A stretch of 64,000 nucleotides of DNA from Melampsora larici-populina 98AG31 (taxonomy: Eukaryota; Basidiomycota; Pucciniomycetes; Pucciniales; Melampsoraceae): the NCBI RefSeq assembly GCF_000204055.1, contig NW_006768788.1:109611-173610 (forward strand), given 5' to 3'. The position numbers and the translations under genes are program-made. Shown here one piece after another: positions 22,178-32,855 of the stretch (its first letter is position 1; each line of letters opens with the position of its first letter). The notes below the pieces were generated by a model, which was not told where the DNA came from, did no database searches, and worked only from the letters and a program-made list of their open reading frames with translations.

Positions 22178-23060
22178 GATAGGTTTGGCAAAGTGAACAA
22201 GGCTGATTTCAAATATGCACTTAATTTTAGGTTAGTGCGCAAACTGCAAAAGTTGTGGTGTAATCATTCCTTTGAAAAGAGCTATGCGTGTTACTAGGTC
22301 AAGATATGATCATACTCAATTTAACAAAGATAACCTGTTCCGGAATATGTGAAAGGTTTGTCATAAGTTAAATGAACATGCCTGATTTCAAAAATACACT
22401 CACTTTTTGTGTAGTGCGCAAAGTGCAAAAGTTGTGGGGCACCTTGCTTTGGGAATCAGGTATGCGTGTTAATACGCTCGAAATATACAATTTGCCAAAC
22501 ACAACTTGTTCCGGATTATGTAAAAGGTTCGTCATAAGTTAAATGAACATGCCTGATTCCAAAAATACACTCACTTTTTGTGTGGTGCGCAAAGTGCAAA
22601 AGTTGTGGTGTAAACAAGGATTTGATTTCAGGTATGTGTGTTACTAGGTCAAAATATACAATTTGCCAAACACAACTTGTTCCGGATTATGTAAAAGGTT
22701 TGTCATAGGGTAAATGAACATGCCTGATTCCAAAAATACACTCACTTTTTGTGTGGTGCGCAAAGTGCAAAAGTTGTGGTGTAAACAAGGATTTGATTTC
22801 AGGTATGTGTGTTACTAGGTCGAAATATACAATTTGCCAAACACAACTTGTTCCGGATTATGTAAAAGGTTTGTCATAGGGTAAATGAACATGCCTGATT
22901 CCAAAAATACACTCACTTTTTGTGTGGTGCGTAAAGTGCAAAAGTTGTGGTGTAAACAAGGATTTGATTTCAGGTATGTGTGTTACTAGGTCAAAATATA
23001 CAATTTGCCAAACACAACTTGTTCCAGCTTATGTGAATGGTGTGTCATAGGGTAAATGAT
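22178..23060. repeat. 171-bp tandem repeat, about five copies
   Basis: The anchor AAAGGTTTGTCATA recurs at 22352, 22523, 22694 and 22865, exactly 171 bases apart. Left copies are diverged and right copies nearly identical, so expansion is most recent on the right. No open frame runs through it. Confidence 0.85.
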
Positions 23061-23249
23061 AATTACATATATACACCTACATGTTGGCTGGTGTGAAAAC
23101 AAACAGATCAAGCTTAATGGGAACTTGATATAGTTCCTCAAGCATCACAATGTGTGATACTTGAACGGAGCTTCTTGGTCCCTAGTGTGGAACTTTGAAA
23201 CTTATTCCCTTATCAAATTCACTACAAGATCAAAGTAGTTAGTTGAGAC

Positions 23250-23900
23250 CACTTTGACTACATATAAAAAGATTTATATATTAATATTTTTGGCTCATTC
23301 AATATCAAATTCATATAAAAGTTTTTCATATTAATATTTTTAATATGAAAAACTTTTAAAATCACTACAAGATCAAAGTAGTTAGTTGAGAATATGAAGA
23401 CTACATATAAAAACATTTATATATGTGTGTTTTAAACAGACAAATCACAATTGTGTAATGTTGAGTCACACAATTGTGATTCACATGGACATTTGGGTGA
23501 CTGAGCATCACACAATTGTGATTGTGAGGATCAAGTTGTGATTCTAAGTCACAAGTTGAGTCACACAATTGTGATTCACATGGACATTTGGGTGACTGAG
23601 CATCACACAATTGTGATTGTGAGGATCAAGTTGTGATTCTAAGTCACAAATGTGTGATTGATTGACACATTTGTGTTTCTCGATCACACCTCGAAGGTTT
23701 CATATAGATGTGACTGAGGTGTGATTGTCAGTCACAAAGGTGTGACTGACAATCACAACTTAGTCACATCTATATGAAGACTACATATACAAAAGAAAGA
23801 TTTATATATTAAAATTTTTGGCTCATTCAATATTAAATTCACTACAAGATCAAAGTGGTTAGTTGATAATATGAAGACTACATATAAAAAGATTTATATA
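23250..23900. repeat. TCACA satellite block with AT-rich direct repeats
   Basis: TCACA...TGTGA palindromes occupy 23440-23780 and include a tandem duplication of about 65 bases (near 23460 and 23555). On both sides are copies of an AT-rich segment with GACTACATATA and GATTTATATATTAATATTTTTGG (near 23260, 23398, 23790 and 23877). Confidence 0.75.
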
Positions 23901-23914
23901 TTGATATATTTGGC

Positions 23915-26133
23915 TCATTCAATATCACCCAATCCAGTCCATTCCTCATCTTCATCCATTTTGTCATCAATAGGTAAATCTTGCGTGTTAGTAACCTCTT
24001 CATCTATATTCATTCTGTTATCATCATCATCTTCCTCATCTGTGTCCATCTTTTCTAACTTGAAAAGATTAGCCTTGACATCATCCAGCCACAAAGATCT
24101 GCGACTATTCATAGCATTGAATCCTAGCTTCAAAGTTTCATGTGGCAGTTTAGAAGCATGCATCTGGATTATTTTGATGTTGTATTTGTCGAGTAAGATG
24201 GCTTCTGGATCAGGTCCTCGTGGAAAACCGACTTCGTATCCAAGTAAACCCTCTGATTATTTCAGAAACAAATCAGCATAAGAAAATAGACGAGATAAGG
24301 GCTTGAACTTACTCATACATGTTCGCAACGCAAGAGCAAGGTCAGACTTCACTTTATCTCCAGGATCAGCCTTTCGCGCCTTCTCCGTTAAGATACCATT
24401 AGTACCAATGGTTTCAGCTACAATTTCCCCGACAGAAAGGCCTTGCGCCCTGGCGGCAAACATTGAAGAGAAATTACACTTCTTATTGACATACTTCTCC
24501 ATTTCTTCTATCGATGTATACTCTCTACACCAGCCTCTTGAAGAAGAGCAAACCTCAGTCAAACTGTGTTTGCTACATGCCAGAAGGTAGTAGTCAAAGC
24601 CCATGTTGTTCTACTCATCCTCAATCTGTAAAACAGACAAGACGGAACAGCGAAACCCAGCCAGGGAAGTTCATTAAGTATCACCTAAATCGAATAGATT
24701 ATGGAAATACGTACCTGGTTTTGAAGCCGTTCGATAGTTTTAAGTGACTGACGGTTGTAATCAGGCAAAGAGGGACCAGAGGCCACACGTTTAGAAGCCT
24801 TTGAATATTCCTTAGCAACCTTTTCCTTCCAAACTATCTGATCATATAAAGCCTGTAATGCTTCACGTTCCCCAGGCTCAAAGATGATTGGATCCTTTTT
24901 CGCATCTTCATCGGTATCGACTTTCTTACCATGTTGTGAATAATGCAGACCAGATAGGGCATGAAAAACCGGAGGGGAAAATACCTCTTTATGTTCTATA
25001 GGAAGACGAGTCCATATATCGCCAAGTAACTTATTTCGAGACGCTAAGACACCTTTCTGGCCCCACTTACGTGGCACTAGCAATGAATCGTCAATATCAT
25101 TACACAGGTAATGTATAACTGTAAGAGTGAGAAAACTCACTTCGCTTTCGGTGTTTTTCAATCTCCTTCCCAAACTTCAACCAAATTTGATAACCGCTTG
25201 GTCGTCGGCGACCACCAAGTTCCCCCCTGTGAAATAAATAAATCAGTCAACTGACCTGAGCTAGAAATCAAATCATAAACGAAATAGCACTTACAATGCT
25301 TTGTTCAATGTAAAAGTACTGACATTACCCATGATTGCAAGCATCGACTTATGTTGCTTGTAAAGGTTTTGAATTGCGCGAGCTTCAGTTAAAATCTTAG
25401 GGGGTACCGCCGTACGCTTCTTCTTTTGCAATCGGTCTTGGACAGCTATCCGGGCTGGAGGCCAGTCATCAACTAGCTGTTTATAGTTATCAATAGTAGG
25501 TAGGATCGTTTCAGCTTCTTCCTCCAATTGAACGTTTGAGGAACACAGAGCTCGTCGGGTGTTGGTTCCAGTAGGTAGGTCCGTTTCAGCTTCATCCTGT
25601 GGTTGAACGATTAATGAATGCAGAGGGCGTTGGGTGTTTGTTCGAGTGGGTTCTGGGACTTCTTCAGGATCTTCTTCCTCCAGGGAGGTTTGCCTCGCGA
25701 GTCGTGCCATTACTGCATCTCCAAGTGAAAGCATATTATTAATACAATATGATCACGTGCAGGATGTTTGAGGATATTCATTCAGCTCACGATCATCCTC
25801 GTCATCGTGGTCTTCGTCCTGGTCTTTGTTCTTGTCTGCGATGTAGAGGAGGTGCGATTGGGTTTGGGTTCGTAAGTTATTATGATCTCACCCATCTGCA
25901 AGAATCAATAGTAAGGAAGTTAGTTCTGAATGGTGCTTACCAGAATCAACGTCATCAAGCGCCATTTCTGCCGCGGTCAACTCATTTTGGCGTCGGGTTC
26001 GGGAGGTTTGAATCCGAGTGGTTTTGGGCCTTGAAGATATAGACTTCGACATGATTGATCTAGATCCCATGTGGCTTTTGCGCTTGGAGCGCATGCTTCT
26101 CGATTTGGAAGCTGAAGATCGAGGGGTGTGCAT
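23915..26133 (-). CDS. KDZ-element companion protein, HMG-box-like, 579 residues
   Basis: Seven exons join in frame: complement of 23915-24252, 24313-24610, 24715-25076, 25141-25226, 25295-25712, 25791-25835 and 25941-26133 (580 codons; introns 60-105 bases). The N-terminus is basic and serine-rich. An acidic run (DKNKDQDEDHDDEDD) follows. Near residues 220-275 YQIWLKFGKEIEKHR then WTRLPIEHKEVF resembles an HMG box or similar helical DNA-binding fold. The C-terminal half has GWCREYTSIEEMEKYVNKK, FAARAQGLSVGEI and GYEVGFPRGPDPE, a pattern I associate with large transposon-linked protein families in rusts. The tail is acidic (DEEDDDDN). No enzymatic motif was found. It is head to head with the KDZ transposase gene, 666 bases apart, suggesting a shared divergent promoter. 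Intron acceptor at 24611 relies on avoiding a stop. Confidence 0.6.
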
Positions 26134-26799
26134 CGTATAGAGTTTAGAGAATTAGTCGAGTTCCAGGAAAGGCTGACGTAAGGAAAGGGAGTGATATGGG
26201 GATTGAGTGATGATGTAACTGGTGACAAGGTAGGGATTTGTTTACATACCAGAATCTTGCTTTGACGAAAACAAAAATGGGTGGCAGACCCTATACAGTC
26301 TAGCACGTGATAAAATCACTGCGACATGTCACTTACTTTACACCTTGATTATCACGTGCAAGTGTCAAGGACTGTATAGGAGTGGATGAACGATTTGATT
26401 TATCCTTGTCTTGCTGAAATATTCTCAGCTGAGTTCACCTAGCAGTTGGAATTGAATCCTCTCGTTCCTTTTGGTATTTGGATGTTCATACAATATCAAT
26501 TGGGAGGAATACACCTGTCACTATTCAAATCGTTTTACCATTTTCATTTGGGATGGCTGGGAGTAGTTGAGAGTTGCCATTCTTGGAGGACAGGGGCCAG
26601 TGAGAGTATCTGTCCGTTCTGTCCGTTTCAGGCTGTTTGAAAAACGAGTCTGTGCCCCTTTTCAAAAAAGGTAAAATGTGGTAAGCGTCAGCAGCTGTCC
26701 CCGTCAAGCGATTACCCTTCAAACTTTGAAGAATATCTTTGCGACCACAAATCTCATCCTACTAATCATTATCATCCAAATCGATATACTCAACATCCA
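26134..26799. promoter_or_regulatory. Divergent intergenic region, companion gene and KDZ transposase
   Basis: The only sequence between two head-to-head genes of the element. It contains a pair of inverted CACGTGATAA/TTATCACGTG sites (26306-26315 and 26348-26357) about 30 bases apart. The promoter role is inferred from position. Confidence 0.45.
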
Positions 26800-29700
26800 A
26801 TGGGCAAGAAGGGAAACTCAGTACCTTGTCCTTTAGGAGGAAGTCAGAAGAAGAAACGCAAACCACCAGCAGCTGAAGGCTCAGGAATTATAGTTGCAGC
26901 AGTTGAAAGGAGCGAAGCTCAATACGTGAATGATCGCATACAAGCACTCGAACTAGCACTTGAGCAGGCGGCAAATGGAACAGCACCTGAAGTTCATGAT
27001 GACGTCAACGCACCTGCCGACGAGGGACGAGATATCATGGAAGTGGAAGAGGAGAACAATATTATAATTACATACCAGCATCACACTGATGATCAGGCAG
27101 GGGAGTTACCACCGTGATGAGAACACCACATTCTCAAACTATGTCCAAGGATCTTATTACAAAAGCAAAAGATTAGCTGAAAAGGAAAATTGGGCCAAAA
27201 ATTTACCCGATATGTTCATATGCTATATGACTTTTTCTCCAAAAACCTTAAATTGGGGTGATACGTCAAGGTGGGATCACGACTTTAACCATGGCTGCTG
27301 ATGTGGAGTTGGCAAACTTCGTACTCGCAAGGTTGATATGCTAGACATCCTTGGTGCGTAGCCAACTTGGTCTTATTAATTTTATCCAAAAAATTTGACA
27401 TGTGGTGGTGCAATTTAATAAAGGCCGTAAGCAGGACGAAATTCAATTTTGTGATTGTACTTCAGATCAGGTTTGTTTAATGAGAATGGGGTACATAGGC
27501 GGTTCACCTGTACATCCACAGATAGCATATTCCATCCGGCTGCTACGGCTTCATCATGCACTGTGGAAGTTTTGCACTGTACGAACGCAAGGCTTTGCAC
27601 TGGCATTAGATTCCTTTCTTGATCCGGCTTGTCCACTGATATTGGTCAAAAAATCCAAACAAGTGAGCACTATCTAACATCAAGATTTCAGGATGGAATA
27701 TTTGGAAACCTGACATATATTTCGTCCAACTATCCAGCCTAGACGATGGAGAAGGACACTGTCTTCGGCGATTGATGCATTTCGATATATGCTGCGAAAG
27801 GAGCAGCAACTTACTATCTGTGCTTTGTATCTCTCAGCATTGGATGTACTGGCGATGAACTGCCCGAGATGCTTTGGTCCACTTCAGCCGAATGATATAC
27901 CAGATGAATGTGATTATCACGTGTGCACGGATGGCAACTTCCAACACCGGAGACATCTTGCAGCAAGTCGGGAGTATGAGGAGGAACAAATGGAAACTCC
28001 ACCTCTTTTCCTGGATCCTAAGAAAATGACGAGTGGGAGAAACGTGTCAGCAACCNNNNNNNNNNNNNNNNNNNNNNNNNNNNNNNNNNNNNNNNNNNNN
28101 NNNNNNNNNNNNNNNNNNNNNNNNNNNNNNNNNNNNNNNNNNNNNNNNNNNNNNNNNNNNNNNNNNNNNNNNNNNNNNNNNNNNNNNNNNNNNNNNNNNN
28201 NNNNNNNNNNNNNNNNNNNNNNNNNNNNNNNNNNNNNNNNNNNNNNNNNNNNNNNNNNNNNNNNNNNNNNNNNNNNNNNNNNNNNNNNNNNNNNNNNNNN
28301 NNNNNNNNNNNNNNNNNNNNNNNNNNNNNNNNNNNNNNNNNNNNNNNNNNNNNNNNNNNNNNNNNNNNNNNNNNNNNNNNNNNNNNNNNNNNNNNNNNNN
28401 NNNNNNNNNNNNNNNNNNNNNNNNNNNNNNNNNNNNNNNNNNNNNNNNNNNNNNNNNNNNNNNNNNNNNNNNNNNNNNNNNNNNNNNNNNNNNNNNNNNN
28501 NNNNNNNNNNNNNNNNNNNNNNNNNNNNNNNNNNNNNNNNNNNNNNNNNNNNNNNNNNNNNNNNNNNNAGGTATTTGACTTTGTTTCCTGCGTTTTTTTT
28601 AACGCACTCTGAAGATTGCTTCATTTGATAGCATAAATATTTTGAAGCAGAGGTGGCACGGGGAGATATCAGATTTGCAACTAGTGCCTTTCACGCTTAT
28701 GCTCACGAGTGGACTTGTCAACTTAAATATAATCCCAGGTTGAACAAGGGTTGGGGTTTGTCAGATGGCGAGGGTTTAGAGCGGGATTGGTCAGACCTTG
28801 ATCCCCTTATAGCTCCTTGTCGATGCTCGACAAAACAACATCGAGTGGATATGATTGATTTGAAGTCGATTCATTGCAATGATATGCGATGCAGGAATGC
28901 CGGTATGTTTACACAATCTTTATCTTTAATAAACATCCTTAGCTCAATTTCAATTTCAATTCATATCTCTAGTGCGGTCAATTGAGGTGAAGCTGAAGAC
29001 AGCTGAACAGCGGTTGGATGTTGCATCTGAGACTCTCGAAAAGCTAGAGACTCAAGATGACTCGTATACATGGGTGTATTTCTCGGACATGTGGGATCGG
29101 CAAAGACAGTTGCAACTTGCTGCAATGGCGGATGGTAATGCTCAGCAGGAACTAGAGGATCGGTTGGTGGAGCTACTGGACCTCGAGGCGGAGGTGAAAG
29201 ATGCCCAGTAAGTTATTGATTACTTTGTTAAATGTGGTCCTTCAAAGAATGTAGTCTGATCATAATGTTATTCCTACAATATAGTGACGAACTCCGACGA
29301 CTGCGAAGGAAACGCCGAAGAAATTGGACGGATGATGAAGTTGAATCATCACTGACCTTACCAGCGTCCATTGTTGAACTGGAGAAGTCTATTGCTGATG
29401 TGACAGAAGAGTTGGGAAGTCCGGAATTCCGCCGGCTTCGTGCATCAACTGGTGAGTACCATTTATTTCCTAATGCAATTTTGGCTTGTGCTGAAAAATC
29501 CTTTTTTTATCTTAAAGGTAAAAAAGCGGAGGCTCTAATACGTGTGCGCCTTGCGAAGATGAAGCTATATGAAGCCAAAGTGGGTATTGTAGAGGCTCAA
29601 AAGAAGTGGGATAAGTACGCTGAAGGTAATTTTTATTTGGTTTTTTGGGTTCAGTTAGTTGCTTTTTTTCGGGGGTGGGATTGATGATTGAATTTTCATA

Positions 29701-30616
29701 TTTGATCACTGCAGGAACGAAAGCTCAACAGGGTATGAAAACTCTAATGACAAAGAAACAGTTGATGTTCAAACGCAAATGGACTTCATATCAAGATCAA
29801 GTCTCACTATACAACCATATTCGCCCTGTCAGCCGGATGGCTTGTCCGTCCCTTGATGAAGCCAAGAGACTCCCTTTTGAGGATAATTTCTGGAATGTAG
29901 GTGCGCTTACACATCCCACGGAGAGATGGGCTGTGGATGAAAAAACTATTGAAGGCATACAAGCGTTTTTGCAACAGCGGAGTTTTCGTGAAGAGCTGAG
30001 ACGCATTGGAAGGGAGGCTCAGCAGATGGTTCATCAAGCACTGAATATGGAATCAAAATTCGATGGTTTACTGGCTTTGTGTAGTAGGGGTAAGTCCAGC
30101 TTCATGATGATATGTGCTTGTGTATTGTCTGATGATAACCTTGAATTTGAAGATTATGATCCTGAAGAAGGTGGAAAGCAGCTAATTGAATTAGTTCAGC
30201 CTGGTCAGCGCATCTCGAAGGATGTTTGGGAGATGAATTTGGGGGTTTTGAGAGCGCTTCACAGCAACCTTTGTCAAAAACATTATGGAACATGGATGAC
30301 GTGGGATGGAAATATTGTGGAGTTACTAAAAAGGACTTATCATCACACGATGACAACGGAGCAAGAAATTGATACATTGATTCAGCGCTGGAAAGCTTTG
30401 GTGGGTAGGGGTCAATCAATTTTGGAAGATATTATCAATGCTAAACATATAGAAGCAACAGATCTGGATGAGCTGGAAGTTTTTGAGCAGAATATGCTTC
30501 ACGGGGAAGATGAAGATGATGTTGGGGAGGAGATGGTAGATCAGCTCTTCATACATGATGATGAAGAGGATGATGAATGGGAGGGTATTGTGGATGATGA
30601 TAATATAAATAGCTAA
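26800..30616 (+). pseudogene. KDZ transposase of the giant element (damaged; assembly gap inside)
   Basis: Starts MGKKGNSVPC at 26800. The N-terminal part has a coiled, acidic segment, then the cysteine cluster linked to KDZ transposases (FCDCTSDQ, GYIGGSP, SIRLLRLHH, NCPRCFGP). After a 513-base gap the catalytic core resumes with FHAYAHEWTCQLKYNPR and GLSDGEGLER, diagnostic for KDZ. Six or more introns follow, then coiled-coil and acidic C-terminal exons ending at 30616 (EEDDEWEGIVDDD). Defects: a frame change near 27105-27120 and an in-frame TGA at 27299-27301 within the cysteine cluster, either real or sequencing error near the gap. Exon parts of the RNase H-like core are hidden by the gap. 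It would act on the element ends in the nucleus. Confidence 0.85.
28056..28568. other. Assembly gap (513 N)
   Basis: Falls in the KDZ transposase gene where, by comparison with the second KDZ copy, the GLMGMACRHDI and GILYDIGC blocks should lie. Frames running through it are meaningless. Confidence 1.
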
Positions 30617-30689
30617 ACATTTTGAAATTTAAAAGTCTTGTGACGTGCCATGAGGTGAATGCACAAAAGTTTGTTACAAACACTGAAAG

Positions 30690-31290
30690 GTCACGCATGT
30701 GTCACTAGAATTCACACACGTGTGACTCTGATTGACGGAAGTGTTAACTGAAATTACACGTATATGTATGTGATTTACAGTCTATAGCCCAAGGGAAAAT
30801 CACACATGTGTGATTGTTAGCTACGCATGTGTGACCGGGATGTGATTTACAGTCTATAGCCCGAGGGAAAATCACACATGTGTGTATGTGATTTACAGTC
30901 TATAGCCCGAGGGAAAATCACACATGTGTGACCGGGATGTGATTTACAGTCTATAGCCCGAGGGAAAATCACACATGTGTGATTGTTAGCTACGCATGTG
31001 TGATCATGGATCACACATGTGTGACCAGGATGTGATTTATGGTCACACATGTGTGAAAAGGGGTTGTCCAAGTGCAACCAAAACCCGTAATTTCACAAGT
31101 TCAACCCAAATTGGTCACACTGGTGTGACTCAAGATCACACATGTGTGACCACGAATTACACATGTGTGACAAAGGGTTGTCCACGTGCCGCCAAAAACC
31201 GTGAATTCACAAGTTCAACCCAAATTCACACAAGTGTGATCTTAAATCACACCGTGTGACTGGAAATCACACAAGTGTGACAGCTTCATA
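30690..31290. repeat. TCACA...TGTGA satellite, right subterminal block
   Basis: Dominated by the perfect palindrome TCACACATGTGTGA. A unit GTGATTTACAGTCTATAGCC plus CGAGGGAAAATCACACATG is repeated four times between 30770 and 30985. A second pair (near 31056 and 31166) has GGTTGTCCA and TTCACAAGTTCAACCCAAATT. Confidence 0.85.
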
Positions 31291-31543
31291 TGTAACAACA
31301 TGTTGGAGCGTTGGATAGTGTTGTGTGCAGCTGTTCTATGTGTTGATAGTATGCTAATACTATGTTTGAGTGGTAGTGAATGTTGGCGATGTTCAAATTT
31401 AGGTGTGAACTTGTGTTGTTGTCGTTGTGAAGCCGACGCGTCGGCGGCGTCGGCGTGTCGGAAGGGGAGGCTTCGGCTTGTCGCCGATAGGAATGACCCG
31501 TTTCCTATCGGCCAGTATCCGAAGGGGCGGGTAGCCACAGGTG
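31270..31543 (-). repeat. Right terminal inverted repeat of the giant element
   Basis: Inverted copy of 5842-6130. Ends ...GCCACAGGTG at 31543, followed at once by the target duplication ATACTGAC. Confidence 0.85.
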
Positions 31544-31799
31544 ATACTGACCGTGTACAATAACGTCAAACCTCATCACTTTCATTGAAAAAGAAACGTC
31601 AAAGTGTGAAGATAAGCAATTGTCGGCTCAACTGATTTTACCTCGCGAGTGTTGCCAATTTGCTCCATCTTCAAACACTTTGAGTAGCTTTGGTGCTTAT
31701 ATTTGATTCAAATCTCATGAGAGTGTCAAATGTTGAAAAACTCGTGCTTTTGTGAATTTGCACCAGAAATAAGCAAACAATTCCTTCAGGGAGGTTGAA

Positions 31800-32290
31800 G
31801 ATGAGGCAATTTGGCAACACTAGCAAGGTAAATTATGCTCCTCCTAATGCTGAACAAGATTCATTATTGAATTTTTTGCTAACTCCTCATCTTCACTCTG
31901 GAAACACAGATTCGAGATTGAAAAATGTGCATATCTCTCACAAACCTGCACAAAAGCCACTCAAAGTGATTGACGATGAGGCAATTTGGCGCCCATCGCG
32001 GGGTATATTATGCTCCTTTCTATGCTCAACAAGATCATTATTGACTTTCTCTGGTAGCTCCTTGTCTTCATCTTCAAAACACAATTTCAATCTGAAAAAC
32101 CATGTCTGTATCTCACAAACACGCACAAAAACCACCCAAAGTGTTTAGATTTGAGGGAATTTGGCAACACTCGCGAGGTATATTGTGCTTCATGGAATTT
32201 TGAACAAGTTTCATTATTGAGTTTTTTTGCATACTCCTCATCTTCACTCTGGAAACACAGATTTGAGATAGAAAAATTCATGTTTGCTTA
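31800..32290. repeat. About 175-bp tandem repeat, three copies
   Basis: Copies start near 31804, 31979 and 32153 with GAGGCAATTTGGC or similar, then ATTATGCTCC, CATTATTGA and CTCCTCATCTTCACTCTGG. They lie in the right arm of the outer KDZ element, between the inner element and the outer transposase. The flanks 31552-31799 and 32291-32855 are AT-rich with no gene recognised. Confidence 0.75.
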
Positions 32291-32855
32291 GTTCTCAAAA
32301 TTCTCTTTCTAACCATTTAGACATGTGGCAAAGCAAGTCTTCTGGTCCTATTGTGAGCTCATCTTTAAATATAATGATACTTGGATGTACCCTTATGTTT
32401 CTATGCTCTAACTTGTGTACAACACCACAACAACAAGTTAATTTCTCATAGATTGTATACGTCTGAGTTTTTGTTAATCGAATTTCAGTTCTCACCAAAA
32501 ATAATTAGCTGATAGCAGTTAGCTAGCCCTTTTTTGATCCGAGTGAGTGAGAATATGTATCTAACAACGGCAAACAGGGAAAGGGGAAAGGACTTCATCT
32601 TAAGTGGAATCAAAACACATCAAGCGTGTCAGCAAGCGTTTGCGTGCACAGACCCTGCTTTTTTGGGGTTATCTGTCCGTTTTGAGACTGAGTCGTTTGT
32701 GCTTGCCAAGGGTTGTTACATAGTAACTTTGGCTAGCCCATCCAATAGTTCAACTCTATCTTATTTGACTATCTGAGAATAACTTGTTATAATATTCGCG
32801 ACTGAGATTTTCAATCAATTTGTTCAATTTTCCACTCTACATAGATTCATCCACA

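Larger units (their letters stand above)
5842..31543 (+). mobile_element. Giant (25.7 kb) KDZ-type TIR element with cargo genes
   Basis: The two ends are inverted copies beginning CACCTGTGGCTACCCGCCCC and are flanked by the same 8 bases, ATACTGAC, at 5834-5841 and 31544-31551. KDZ elements (Zisupton and relatives) and hATs make 8-bp duplications, and the element encodes a KDZ transposase near its right end, which fits. Internal order: left TIR, satellite, FAR1/OTU gene (minus), satellite with a nested Ty3 element, Tet-like oxygenase (minus), small gene (plus), 171-bp repeats, satellite, HMG-like gene (minus), KDZ transposase (plus), satellite, right TIR. The boundaries are seen directly; the claim that it moved as one unit rests on the matched duplication. 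The transposase carries lesions, so present autonomy is doubtful. Confidence 0.85.

Noticed and set aside
22178..23060. Centromere-type satellite because the period is 171
   Set aside because: The length coincidence with primate alpha satellite is meaningless here; only five copies are present, between element genes.
27789..28628. Long frames on both strands through 28056-28568
   Set aside because: They run through the N gap and are artefacts.
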